Of a DNA stretch of 64,000 nucleotides, positions 26,349-35,349 are shown piece by piece. The stretch spans positions 1-64,000 of the forward strand of contig CAJTSD010000009.1 in assembly GCA_910578795.1 (NCBI GenBank). The letters run 5' to 3'. This DNA is from an uncultured Lachnospiraceae bacterium. GTDB taxonomy: Bacteria > Bacillota > Clostridia > Lachnospirales > Lachnospiraceae. The position numbers and the translations under genes were made by a program. Numbering within the stretch: position 1 is the stretch's first letter; each line of letters opens with the position of its first letter. The notes under the pieces are model-generated. The model was not told where the DNA came from, searched no databases, and saw only the letters and a list, made by a program, of their open reading frames with translations.

Positions 26349-26656
26349 CATGTACCTCCCAAAAGAATGATGCAAAACAGCATGGATATTAGCATAAAAA
26401 GACCGGCCTTAAGCTGCTTTTTCCGTTTGACCTTGGTCATGGTTCGGTTCAGCATTTCCTCCAGTTCTTTTTGCACATCAATATCATCCGCATTTTCTAA
26501 CCTGCTCATACCCTCGGATAAAAGATATTCTATTGTAAGCTCCTCCATGCATTCATTGCAGGAACGCACATGCTCTACAAATTCCTGCGCCATTCCCCAA
26601 TCCAATTCTTCTTTTAAAAATGAATGGATATAGCGCTGTGTTTCTTTACAATCCAT
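26348..26656 (-). CDS. Zinc-finger (zf-HC2-like) membrane protein, anti-sigma-factor-like
   Basis: A 102-residue protein. Residues 1-45 show the H-x3-C-x2-C arrangement (EHVRSCNECMEEL) with an earlier Cys (MDCKE), as in zf-HC2 anti-sigma factors. One membrane segment lies at about 84-101 (AGLFMLISMLFCIILLGG). Anti-sigma proteins of this type bind an ECF sigma factor, but no sigma gene is adjacent; instead polA follows with overlapping stop and start. It may act alone or with a distant partner. Confidence 0.7.
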   Translation of the reverse strand: MDCKETQRYIHSFLKEELDWGMAQEFVEHVRSCNECMEELTIEYLLSEGMSRLENADDIDVQKELEEMLNRTMTKVKRKKQLKAGLFMLISMLFCIILLGGT

Positions 26657-26848
26657 TGATATCCTCTTAACACCTTGTATGTTTCCATAATATGTTTACA
26701 CTACTATCATACATCAAGTTTTTTTAATTTAAAAGAATAATTGACTGAATTTTTGGAATTTTTTGAAAAATTTCTCTTTTTTACAGTTTATTGCGCGATT
26801 TTTTGTGAAAAATGCCACAAAAAATACAGGCTAAACAACCTGCAATCA

Positions 26849-26886
26849 AAGTGGGTGCGATGCAAATCCTCGCATCGCACCCACTT
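26849..26886. repeat. Perfect 15-bp inverted repeat in the gap between the small hypothetical gene and the zf-HC2 gene
   Basis: AAGTGGGTGCGATGC at 26849-26863 and its exact complement at 26872-26886 around an 8-base loop. It is GC-rich within an AT-rich gap and has no T run on either side, so it is not a classic terminator. It lies 30 bases behind the 26918 gene and may protect its mRNA end or stop transcription with help. Confidence 0.8.
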
Positions 26887-26917
26887 CCCTAAAGAATATA
26901 TGCTGTTACACTTTTCA

Positions 26918-27124
26918 TTACATCATGCTTTCCCCGTCGCTGATTTTTTGGATAAGCTGTTGCATTTCATCCTTGCTCTTCACCGATTTACTCTCCGCAA
27001 TCAGCTTCTCCTTTTCATACTCCGTAAGATTGCTGTAATTGTCCAACGCATTTTTGTCCGTCGCAAGACCGAACGACAGACCAAGCGGCAGGCTTGCCTG
27101 CTGCATTCCATCCGTAAAATCCAT
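26918..27124 (-). CDS. Small conserved-looking hypothetical protein
   Basis: A 68-residue protein from ATG 27124, chosen because GGGGGATT lies 5 bases upstream; the longer frame to 27157 has no such site. Sequence: MDFTDGMQQASLPLGLSFGL, then a helical, charged C-terminal half (EYEKEKLIAESKSVKSKDEMQQLIQKI). No signal peptide or membrane helix. I have the impression that similar small proteins occur in related Clostridia, but I cannot name a function. Follows the GGDEF gene on the same strand. Confidence 0.7.
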   Translation of the reverse strand: MDFTDGMQQASLPLGLSFGLATDKNALDNYSNLTEYEKEKLIAESKSVKSKDEMQQLIQKISDGESMM

Positions 27125-27227
27125 GATAATCCCCCATTTCCGTGCATCAAAAACCAATTTATTTCGTTTTCGCTGCTATCCTATTTTCTGTATTTTTTGT
27201 GGGGATTATGTTGCCATTTTTTTCTTT

Positions 27228-29102
27228 TTAAAACGGCTCTTTTTTCTTTTTCCGCTCCGCCTTAACACGGTACATCTCCGCGTCCGCTGCCTTCATGTAA
27301 TCCTGAAATGTCTTTCCCGCCGCAGGATCGGTCACAATCATGCCGATACTGACAAGAATGTCATTTTTTTCTAGTTCTGTGACCACTTCCTCCTTAAACG
27401 CGCCTGCGTCCTCGTCCGTATCCACAGGGAAAAAGGCGATAAACTCGTCCCCGCCATAGCGGTACACATAACCGTCCTTTCTGCATTTCTCCAAAAGCAC
27501 TTGTGCAATCTTCTTTAAAATCAGGTCACCCTTTTCATGCCCGAAGGTATCATTAATCTGCTTAAAATTATCCGCATCCACAAAATGAATGGCACATTTT
27601 TTCCCTTTCCTGCAGTACATACAGTATTGAGGCTCAATCATTTCCGTATACGCAATACGGTTGTACAATCCCGTAAGCTGGTCCCTGTTGTAAATCTCGC
27701 GCATTTTTTGGTTCGCCATTTCAAGCTGCCGTTTTTTGTATAGGTTTTCCAAGGTTTTTGTAATCGTACTGTGAATATCGTAAAAATACGGATTGTTATA
27801 CAAAAACCTGCCGTTTTTTAAGATGCTGAAGCCCACGCACCGTTCTCGAAAGTGAATCGGCGAAAACATGTATGCGCATCTTGCCCCTTGAACGCCATAA
27901 TAGGCAAGAAGCTCCTTTGGATTTTTCAACGTCAAAAAACGGTTGCCCTCCGTTGCGTACGCCACCGTAAGATTCTCCCAGTCATAGCCGCTTGTCATAA
28001 AGGCGCTTTCCACCACGCCCTCATACAGTTTCCGGTCCAGTACAATCGCGTAACCGTCGCATTCCAGGCTCATAAAATATTTCGCTATCTGGCCGGATAA
28101 CGCATCATAATTCTCACACTGAATGATATCGCTCTCAAACTGTGTAAGCTGCTCCTCGCGCTTAAGCCGCTCGACCTCGTAAATTACCTGATTTCTCGCA
28201 TACTGCCTGTAATCAAGCCGTCCGCTGTTCGGACAGCCGCAGCTTTCCGAGAACACACACTCCGACGGCATGAAATGATTCACCGGCGTCTCTTTGCCTG
28301 CCCACACGTCCGCCAAAATCTCCATTGTCTTGTTTCCGATATGCTCCCGCATATGACTGACTGTCGTAATCTGCGGATCAAAGTAAACTGCCTTGTCAAG
28401 ATTGTCAAAGCCTGTGATCCGAAAATCCTTTGGAATTTCATAGCCGCATTCCTGCGCCTTATAGCAAAACCCTGCCGCAATATTATCATTCGCGCAGACA
28501 AAAACATCAGGGAATGTCACCTCTTTCCCTGCAAAGCCCGCAAGATAGCGTTCAAAATATTGGATTCCCGTAGAGAAGTCGTAATCGCCGTACCATACGG
28601 GATTATCATCCCGCGACAGTCCGAAACGGTCAAGGCTTTCCTGATAGGACAGCACCCTTAGCTCATTCTCATAATTGCCCTTCGGACCGCCCGCAAAGAC
28701 AAATTTCCTGCAACCATGCTGATCATACAAATGCTCCATCATATCCGCAATCGGCTTTTTGTTGTCAATCCCCGCATAATAAAAACCCTCTATGTGGTTT
28801 CCGATACTCACAACCGGCTTTTTGCTTTTGCGAATCAGCTCCACCAGCCTGTCAAACACGTCATTGTCCGCGATATTGGTACAATCCATAATAATCCCGT
28901 CAAATTCCGCCAAATCGGGTAGCGTGTAAATATTGTATTCTCCGTAATTGTGCTTTTCGTCGTGGCTCCAGTTTCCATGACAGTTGTACTGATACAGGCA
29001 GATTTCCTCATCACTTGCTGCTATGTACTGCATCATGCCGTCCACCCATGCATAGGTGATCAGTCTCTTCCAGCCATCTGAAAGTAATGCTACTTTTTTC
29101 AT
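27228..29102 (-). CDS. Diguanylate cyclase with LacI-type sugar-binding-like sensor
   Basis: A 624-residue cytoplasmic protein with no signal peptide or membrane segment. Residues 1-290 resemble the ligand-binding domain of LacI-type regulators (VALLSDGWKRLITYAWVDGM, FVFAGGPKGNYENELR, PDVFVCANDNIAAGFCYKAQ, ITGFDNLDKAVYFDPQITTV) but lack the DNA-binding headpiece. Residues about 300-455 look GAF-like. The C-terminal GGDEF domain has NRDQLTGLYNR and an intact YGGDEF at 549-554, so it should make cyclic di-GMP. I see no RxxD inhibitory site just ahead. It probably couples a small ligand, perhaps a sugar, to cyclic-di-GMP output. Own promoter at 29169-29198. Confidence 0.9.
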   Translation of the reverse strand: MKKVALLSDGWKRLITYAWVDGMMQYIAASDEEICLYQYNCHGNWSHDEKHNYGEYNIYTLPDLAEFDGIIMDCTNIADNDVFDRLVELIRKSKKPVVSIGNHIEGFYYAGIDNKKPIADMMEHLYDQHGCRKFVFAGGPKGNYENELRVLSYQESLDRFGLSRDDNPVWYGDYDFSTGIQYFERYLAGFAGKEVTFPDVFVCANDNIAAGFCYKAQECGYEIPKDFRITGFDNLDKAVYFDPQITTVSHMREHIGNKTMEILADVWAGKETPVNHFMPSECVFSESCGCPNSGRLDYRQYARNQVIYEVERLKREEQLTQFESDIIQCENYDALSGQIAKYFMSLECDGYAIVLDRKLYEGVVESAFMTSGYDWENLTVAYATEGNRFLTLKNPKELLAYYGVQGARCAYMFSPIHFRERCVGFSILKNGRFLYNNPYFYDIHSTITKTLENLYKKRQLEMANQKMREIYNRDQLTGLYNRIAYTEMIEPQYCMYCRKGKKCAIHFVDADNFKQINDTFGHEKGDLILKKIAQVLLEKCRKDGYVYRYGGDEFIAFFPVDTDEDAGAFKEEVVTELEKNDILVSIGMIVTDPAAGKTFQDYMKAADAEMYRVKAERKKKKEPF

Positions 29103-29168
29103 CTTTCAGCCCCCGTTTCATGACCGGTCTTTTGGTCTAACGTCCTGTCAATCTATTGTATTAGGATT

Positions 29169-29198
29169 ATTATAACGCAGTACTGTATACAATGACAA
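29169..29198 (-). promoter_or_regulatory. Promoter of the LacI-like/GGDEF gene
   Basis: Minus strand TTGTCA (29198-29193), 18-base spacer, TATAAT (29174-29169), about 70 bases ahead of the start. The spacer contains GTATACAGTAC. Confidence 0.55.
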
Positions 29199-29272
29199 GT
29201 AAAATCTGACAATTCACTGTGAATTTACTGCTTTTTTATTGGGCTTTCGCGGCTTATTTCCCCTGTACAAGG

Positions 29273-30217
29273 TTATGCATAAAAAAACGGAGCGCTTATG
29301 ACAAATTCGCTGTGTTCCCCATAAAGGACCAGCCTGTAAATTCCCGGAAAAAGCCTCGGATACTGCTTTATTGTTTCCAAGGGGATTTCATACTGCCTTG
29401 TTTCGGACGGTTTTAGTGTCCCGATTGTTAAGTTATTGTCAAACGGTGCGCTCAACTCTATCCAAATACCTCGATACCATAGTTCAATATGCGGCAGGGA
29501 TTGTTCATAATTCCAGTCCTTTTGGGTATTGTTTGCCAATGTGCAGTCCAGGCAGGTTCCTGTTTCTTTTTTTATTGAAATCCCTTCCTTTGGTGTCTTT
29601 TGGTGTAATGGTTTTACGCTGTCGTAAGTGCCGCTTAGGGAAAAGACGGACAGGTAGGCTTCCATGTTTGCCGTGGAAGCTCTGATTTGCTGCGCTGTCC
29701 ACGGCTCATAAACAGTATCCATTACACGGATACAACCCGCAGGGTAAGCGTCTTCATTTTCGTGGAAGGTCAGATAATAGCTGTTGTCTGTTATGGAAGA
29801 AATGGGATTCTCTTTCTCTGTTTTTGGAATGTTAACCATTGCTTTTTCATTGCGCATTTGATATGTGACGATATCATAGCGTTGTACTGAACCCTTGTCC
29901 ATGAAAAATCTGCGCTTTCTGCCGGTTTCTTCCATTTTGTTTGAATCTGCAAGCTCCGAGAAGGTAACAATCCCATCTGCTTTTGTGTGGAACGAAATAT
30001 TGCCGTCGATTGAAAATGTCAGTTCCCGGTATGCGGGATAATCCTTCCACGAGATGGATTGAATACTTAAATTCTGCTCTGTAACGCCATACTGTAATTG
30101 ATTCTCCTTTGGCATCGTATGCCGCCTGCCTTGCAAATACCCAAAGCCAAAGCTAATCCATATCAAAGCCGCCACACACAGCCACAATGTTTGTTTCATT
30201 CGCTTCGTTTTCCCCAC
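29273..30217 (-). CDS. Exported or membrane-anchored hypothetical protein
   Basis: A 314-residue protein. I start at GTG 30217, which has AGAGGTG upstream; the ORF itself extends to 30259 without a site. A basic start (GKTKRMKQ) and hydrophobic segment (LWLCVAALIWISFGFGYL) form an uncleaved or cleaved signal anchor. The rest is soluble. Its C-terminal third (WYRGIWIELSAPFDNNLTIGTLKPSETRQYEIPLETIK ... GIYRLVLYGEHSEFV, in pieces) looks like an immunoglobulin-like beta sandwich found in secreted Firmicute proteins, including some next to Bce-type operons. Behind the bceAB-like genes but separated by a terminator. Function unknown. Confidence 0.75.
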   Translation of the reverse strand: MGKTKRMKQTLWLCVAALIWISFGFGYLQGRRHTMPKENQLQYGVTEQNLSIQSISWKDYPAYRELTFSIDGNISFHTKADGIVTFSELADSNKMEETGRKRRFFMDKGSVQRYDIVTYQMRNEKAMVNIPKTEKENPISSITDNSYYLTFHENEDAYPAGCIRVMDTVYEPWTAQQIRASTANMEAYLSVFSLSGTYDSVKPLHQKTPKEGISIKKETGTCLDCTLANNTQKDWNYEQSLPHIELWYRGIWIELSAPFDNNLTIGTLKPSETRQYEIPLETIKQYPRLFPGIYRLVLYGEHSEFVISAPFFYA

Positions 30218-30280
30218 TTTTTCACCTCTTTGATATAAGTTTTCTCCGTATTTTATCACTTGCCATTTCCACGATATAAC

Positions 30281-30316
30281 ATAAAAGGGCGCTGAATCGA
30301 CAGACCTTGCACCCTT
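30281..30316 (-). terminator. Intrinsic terminator behind the bceB-like gene
   Basis: Minus-strand stem AAGGGTGC / GCGCCCTT (30316-30309 with 30292-30285, one G-U pair) followed by TTAT. Confidence 0.65.
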
Positions 30317-30353
30317 ATTATTAGTTATTCAATTCTAGCATGGCTTAATCATA

Positions 30354-32450
30354 TCAAATTATGGAAAAGGTGTAAAGCCGCCCTGACACATTTCGCCGAA
30401 AGCCCACATACGTCAGTGTAAAATAGACAAGATATACTCCCAAAAACAGCCCGGTGCCATACAGGAAAAAGACACCGTATGGCGCAGAAAGCCCTGTTAT
30501 GCTGACAAAAATACGGCTTACGGAAAGCACCATGCTGCTGATAACAATCGCCAAAATCACAGGACACAGGTAATAGGCAAAAAGTTGCCGGAAAATCACG
30601 CGGTCCACCTGTGCCGCATTCAGCCCCAGCTTCCAAAGCACATCATAGCGGAACCTGTACTTTGCGGAATCGCTAAGCTGTTGTACGGACAGCACCGTAA
30701 CTGCCACACAGACAAACACTAACCCGACATAAACCATTGGGAGCATCATGGACACCAGCATATATTTTGCCGCAGAAAGCGCATTGTCGCGCACCAGGTT
30801 GGCAACGGCACAATTGAAAAAATTGTCCGAACCGCCGCAGGCGCTATACAACACATCATATTCCGACTGCCATGTCTCCTTCTCCTCTACAGAAAGCGCC
30901 TCCAGTTTTTTCGATAATCCCATAGGCGCCACCCCTTTCAGCTTGACGACAAGCTCCGAATAATACGGCTTCATGCGCGCAGCCACCGCATCCGGCACAA
31001 TGATTAAATAATCCCCGCCGTTATGCCCGTCCTGCGAAAATGGCTCGTCATAAATCCCCGCAAGCTGCAGCGCCTTCGTTTCGGAAGCATCCAAAATTTC
31101 CAGCCCCTCGCCAATATTCTGCGCCTCCCTGTGAAGCCGCCTTTTCAGGTGCACCGCATATTGCCCCTCCCCCAAGGAAACCGCCTCATAGCCAAGCATT
31201 AGCCGCAGCGCATTGTAATCCGAAAGCCGCATATACGTATCGTATGCACAGTACGCAATCTGTTCCTGTCTGATTTTCTCCAAGTCCGGGTTCCCGTCCT
31301 CCTTTAAAAACATTGCGCCCCATGTTTCCAAATGCGTGTACATCCAAACATTTACCTGATCATTCCCGTCCGTATAAATATGGTACGCATGGCTTTTGGC
31401 AATTGGAACCTCGCGTTCAATCAGCGCAAACTCCCTCGAAAAATCCTTGTGAATGTCGGCATTGTATAACTGGACGTCAAACGGCGCCTTCTCCACAAGC
31501 GCTGTTGTCTGATACGCATTGAGCATCAGTGCGATGGTTGTCCCCATCAGCGCAAGAGTAAACAGTGCGGTCAGCGTCCCCATCGTAAACTGCATGGCGC
31601 TAAGCTTCGAGGCAAACTGCCGCAGTAAAAACAGGTTCTGTCCGCGGTATATGGCGGCTCCCTTTTTTCTGATATAACAGACAATCCAAGCCGAAAGCCC
31701 CATATAAAAAAGATAGATTGCAAGCACAAGGCAAATCAGAAACAGTGTTATCTTTCCCATATTGTCCAATCCGGTAATCATTCTTCTAAGAGAAAGAAGA
31801 AACAATACCGAAATCGGAAACAAAAGCTGTTTTGCTTTTTGATGCCGCTCGCTGATTTCCTCATTCTGGCGTCTTGCATTTATGAGTGAACATATGTTCA
31901 TTTTCCGAAATTTCCGCCTGCAATGCCACATCGCCAAACAAAAACATCCCGCATAGCAAAGCGTCGTCACAAGAAACGTACCACCATGAAACCGAATGCG
32001 CAGCCGATAGTCTATCTGCAGCATTCCATACAATACGGCAAGCAAAAGCTCCCGTAACAAAATCCCGCAAAAAAGCCCCGGAATAAACGCCGCAATGCCA
32101 AGGAAAGCATTCTCCCTTTGGTACAGTTTAAAAATCATTTGGTTTTTCATGCCAAGCAACAGGTAAATCCCGAACTCGCCGCTTCGCTTTTCCATGATAA
32201 ACCGCATCATGTAGCGCACAAGCCATGCCAGAATCCATACAATAAATCCCATTGCCAGCACAAGCAAAAACGCCATCCACCCGTCGTCCGTCCCAATCGC
32301 TGCCTTCAAATCATCCTGAAAAATCAGACTGTTGAATGCATACATCAGTGCAGTGACAAGCATGAGTGTCAGAACATACACCAAATAATCCCTCAGCAGA
32401 CGTTTCATGTTGCGAAACGCAAGTATGGTAAACAAATGCTTATTATTCAT
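30354..32450 (-). CDS. BceB-type ABC transporter permease
   Basis: A 698-residue permease of the peptide-antibiotic type. It has an N-terminal FtsX-like block (LAFRNMKRLLRDYLVYVLT, EKRSGEFGIYLLLGMK), several membrane helices, a large extracellular domain of about 200 residues (roughly 325-560) and a C-terminal FtsX block (LSDSAKYRFRYDVLWKLGLNAAQVDRVIF, in pieces). This ten-helix layout with a big outer domain is that of BceB/VraG, which free cell-wall precursors from bacitracin-like or lantibiotic peptides and signal to the sensor kinase. The start overlaps the ATPase gene by 8 bases. Confidence 0.9.
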   Translation of the reverse strand: MNNKHLFTILAFRNMKRLLRDYLVYVLTLMLVTALMYAFNSLIFQDDLKAAIGTDDGWMAFLLVLAMGFIVWILAWLVRYMMRFIMEKRSGEFGIYLLLGMKNQMIFKLYQRENAFLGIAAFIPGLFCGILLRELLLAVLYGMLQIDYRLRIRFHGGTFLVTTLCYAGCFCLAMWHCRRKFRKMNICSLINARRQNEEISERHQKAKQLLFPISVLFLLSLRRMITGLDNMGKITLFLICLVLAIYLFYMGLSAWIVCYIRKKGAAIYRGQNLFLLRQFASKLSAMQFTMGTLTALFTLALMGTTIALMLNAYQTTALVEKAPFDVQLYNADIHKDFSREFALIEREVPIAKSHAYHIYTDGNDQVNVWMYTHLETWGAMFLKEDGNPDLEKIRQEQIAYCAYDTYMRLSDYNALRLMLGYEAVSLGEGQYAVHLKRRLHREAQNIGEGLEILDASETKALQLAGIYDEPFSQDGHNGGDYLIIVPDAVAARMKPYYSELVVKLKGVAPMGLSKKLEALSVEEKETWQSEYDVLYSACGGSDNFFNCAVANLVRDNALSAAKYMLVSMMLPMVYVGLVFVCVAVTVLSVQQLSDSAKYRFRYDVLWKLGLNAAQVDRVIFRQLFAYYLCPVILAIVISSMVLSVSRIFVSITGLSAPYGVFFLYGTGLFLGVYLVYFTLTYVGFRRNVSGRLYTFSII

Positions 32451-33201
32451 AGTATATTCCCCCCGTCAGGGAAAGCACGTCCAGTATTTCCTGAAAAAAC
32501 AGTTTCCGCTCCTTTGTGCCCCGCACAAGCTCATGAAAAATATTACCGTCCTTCAAAAATAAAATCCGCCCGCAATAGCTTGCTGAAAACGCATCATGCG
32601 TAACCATAAAAATCGTGGCATTTTTAGACGTATTTAACTCCACAAACGTTTCCATCAGAACCTGTGCGGAATGGGAATCCAGCGCACCCGTCGGCTCGTC
32701 CGCCAAAATCAGCTTCGGCTGGTTCACCAAAGCCCTCGCACAGGCACAGCGTTGCTTCTCCCCGCCCGATACCTGGTACGGGAACTTGTTCTTGATATCA
32801 GCAATCCCAAGCAGAGAAAGCATCTCGTCACACTGCCGTTGTACTTCCTGTTTTGCTCCACTCTGTAAGGCAAGCGCGAGTAAAATATTTTCCTCAATTG
32901 TCAGCGTGTCAAGCAGATTGTAGTCCTGGAAAACAAAGCCAAGGTTTTCCCTGCGGAAATCGGAAAGCCCGTCGTCAGACAGTTCCGTAATATCCGTTTC
33001 CCCGTAGAAAATATGTCCCGCGGTTACGCGGTCAATTGCCGCAAGCAGATTGAGCAGCGTCGTCTTACCCGACCCCGACGCGCCCATCACGCCAACAAAT
33101 TCGCCTTGCGCAACGTTAAAGGAAACCCTGTCAACCGCCTTTGTCACCATTTCCCCTTTTCCGTAATATTTTTCAACATCATATACACTGATATATGCTT
33201 C
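32443..33201 (-). CDS. BceA-type ABC transporter ATP-binding protein
   Basis: ATPase partner of the BceB-like permease, 252 residues. Walker A GASGSGKTTLLN, Q-loop FVFQDYNLLDTLTI, signature VSGGEKQRCACARALV, Walker B LILADEPTGALDS and switch H in MVTHDAFSA are all intact. Start choice is uncertain: ATG 33216 is only one base from GGAG, while ATG 33201 fits the family start (AYISVYDVEKYYG). It is 223 bases behind the kinase gene, leaving room for a BceR-controlled promoter. Confidence 0.93.
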   Translation of the reverse strand, partial: EAYISVYDVEKYYGKGEMVTKAVDRVSFNVAQGEFVGVMGASGSGKTTLLNLLAAIDRVTAGHIFYGETDITELSDDGLSDFRRENLGFVFQDYNLLDTLTIEENILLALALQSGAKQEVQRQCDEMLSLLGIADIKNKFPYQVSGGEKQRCACARALVNQPKLILADEPTGALDSHSAQVLMETFVELNTSKNATIFMVTHDAFSASYCGRILFLKDGNIFHELVRGTKERKLFFQEILDVLSLTGGIYYE

Positions 33202-33424
33202 CATGCTTCTAACCATACTCCTTTCTTAGCCTGTAGGTTTGTGCTGTTAAGGCTAAACATTATCACTCCCACGATCTGCTTTTGCCATTTAGCATTTAAA
33301 AGATGACAGCTTTGGCATATGTACAGTTTAACAGTTTGAAGCTGGTTTTAGTATTGCTTTTTCTTAAATTATTCTTACGAAAATGAAAGATTCGCACAGA
33401 AAACAGAGGATGTAAAGCCTCAAG

Positions 33425-34483
33425 CTACCGCATTTGATTTGCATATATGATAAAATCCCCCACCGGGAATTCCAAAATCATCTTTGTTCCGCTGCCATAT
33501 TCTGACTGTGCAAAAATTCTGATCCCCAGTTTTTTGCACAGTTTGTGGCACAGATACAAGCCCATTCCCGTAGAACTTCCGACACGCCTCCCATTGCTTC
33601 CCGTAAACCCTTTCTCAAAAATACGGGGCAGTTCCTCTGCTGGAATCCCAAATCCGTTATCCTCGACTACCAACTGCACGCAGCCGTTCCCCGTCTTTGT
33701 ATAAATATTAACAAACAAATGTTTTTCTTGGTATTTTACGCTGTTTAGCAGCAATTGGTTTAAAATAAAAACAATCCATTTCTGGTCCGTATACGCCAAA
33801 TCCGGACAATCCACCTTGGCGCAGGCTTGGTTTTGGATAAAAAGCAGCCTGTTTTTTGCCAGCGCCTCATATGCCGCTTCGGCAAGGTTTGTCTGCGCAA
33901 TAAAATAATCCTGATAAACATTCTCACTCCTTGCAAAATACAATGCCATTTCCACATCATTCTCAATCCTGCAGTTCTCCTGCAAAATATCCGTAAATGC
34001 CTTCCGGATAAGCACTTTTGGACAATCCCTGCCGCCCCCGCTTTTCCTGTAATTCTCACAGATAGACGCAATCCCCGTAATCGGCGCCTTCACCTCATGA
34101 ACCCAATGTTCGATGTATTCCCGATACTCCTTTTGCTGTTCCTCAAGCTGCTTTATTTTCTCAATGACGGATTTGTTTGACCTTTGTATCATTTCCTGAT
34201 ATAGTCTGTCTTCCAGCCGAAACGAATTGGGAATCAGTTCTCCCAACAAATACGGTCGGTCAACCTGCCCCAAAATCTCCTCAACTTTCCCAAAATACCA
34301 TCTCCGTTCCAAATACGACACCGCCAAAAACACCGTCAAAACCAATCCCCACACAAGCAAAATCAGCACAGCACAATCCCTTGTGTACCCTGTCATACGT
34401 AAGAATCCAAACAGCAGCGCCATACAGACCACATGGAGCAAAAGCAGCAGACACCTGTCTTTTAGAAATGTCAAGATCCTCAT
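33425..34483 (-). CDS. BceS-type intramembrane-sensing histidine kinase
   Basis: A 352-residue kinase with two close N-terminal membrane helices (about 11-30 and 37-56) and almost no outer loop, the hallmark of kinases that read the state of a Bce transporter. The phosphorylated histidine is in EHWVHEVKAPITGI. The ATPase has LLLNSVKYQ (N box), VEDNGFGIP (G1) and GSSTGMGLYLC (G2). Its start overlaps the regulator gene by 4 bases. Confidence 0.93.
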   Translation of the reverse strand: MRILTFLKDRCLLLLLHVVCMALLFGFLRMTGYTRDCAVLILLVWGLVLTVFLAVSYLERRWYFGKVEEILGQVDRPYLLGELIPNSFRLEDRLYQEMIQRSNKSVIEKIKQLEEQQKEYREYIEHWVHEVKAPITGIASICENYRKSGGGRDCPKVLIRKAFTDILQENCRIENDVEMALYFARSENVYQDYFIAQTNLAEAAYEALAKNRLLFIQNQACAKVDCPDLAYTDQKWIVFILNQLLLNSVKYQEKHLFVNIYTKTGNGCVQLVVEDNGFGIPAEELPRIFEKGFTGSNGRRVGSSTGMGLYLCHKLCKKLGIRIFAQSEYGSGTKMILEFPVGDFIIYANQMR

Positions 34484-35148
34484 ACCCGATACCCCATTCC
34501 CCGCTTCGTCCCAATCAAATCCGCTACACCAAGCTCCCGCAGTTTTTCGCGGATGCGCGCCACATGGACGCTCAAGGTATTGTCATCAATATACATTTGA
34601 TTATCCCACAGATGCTCAATCAAATCCATTCTTGGCACATACACACCCGCATGCATAAAAAGATACTGGAGAATTTTCATTTCATTTTTCGTCAGCTCTA
34701 CGCCCTTGTCCCCAACCGACAGTCTGCATCCTGCACTGTCCAAAACAACACCGCCGCAGGACAACGTGCCCGTGTGCTCATGCTCCCCGTGCCGCGTCCG
34801 CTTCAACACAGCCGCAATCCGCGCAAGCAGAATAGATGCCTGATAAGGCTTCGTAATGTAATCGTCCCCGCCCCCAAGCATTCCGTTGAGCTCGTCCATA
34901 GCGTCCGTACGGCTTGTTAGGAATATAATCGGAATATCCGACTTGGCACGAAGGTTTTTACACACATCAAACCCGCAGACATCCGGCAAATTGATATCTA
35001 AGAGAACCAAATCAGGACGCGCGTCTAAAACCTGTTGTTCCAGCGAATCAAACGTTTCCGCCACAGTCACCCGATAGAGCGCATTTTCCAGCAAAATCTT
35101 CAATTCCCTGCGCACAACTTTCTCGTCTTCCGCCACAAAAATATGCAC
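34480..35148 (-). CDS. BceR-type OmpR-family response regulator
   Basis: A 222-residue regulator: receiver with E8/D9 pocket, phosphoacceptor in LVLLDINLPD (about residue 52) and K in ITKPYQASIL. It is followed by a winged-helix output domain (LTKNEMKILQYLF, DDNTLSVHVARIREKLRELG). First gene of the RR-HK-ATPase-permease cassette. It likely activates the ATPase and permease genes when peptide antibiotics engage the transporter. Confidence 0.94.
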   Translation of the reverse strand: MHIFVAEDEKVVRRELKILLENALYRVTVAETFDSLEQQVLDARPDLVLLDINLPDVCGFDVCKNLRAKSDIPIIFLTSRTDAMDELNGMLGGGDDYITKPYQASILLARIAAVLKRTRHGEHEHTGTLSCGGVVLDSAGCRLSVGDKGVELTKNEMKILQYLFMHAGVYVPRMDLIEHLWDNQMYIDDNTLSVHVARIREKLRELGVADLIGTKRGMGYRV

Positions 35149-35349
35149 TTTGACACACCCCTTTCTTCCCCGGAATACTATAAGCCTGCATTTGGCATGT
35201 TCCGTTAAAAAATTATATCATTCTTTTCTGATGAAATAAAGAAAAGAGTAATTATCATTTATCGGTTTCATTTGAAAATATTTGAAAAATATGTCATACT
35301 ATAATATATAATCAGGAAATCAGGCAGATTAGACGAAAGGATGATGTAT

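Noticed and set aside
33217..33424. A defined BceR operator ahead of the ATPase gene
   Set aside because: Some repeated AAACTG text is visible, but no clear inverted repeat with a matching promoter; not enough to call.
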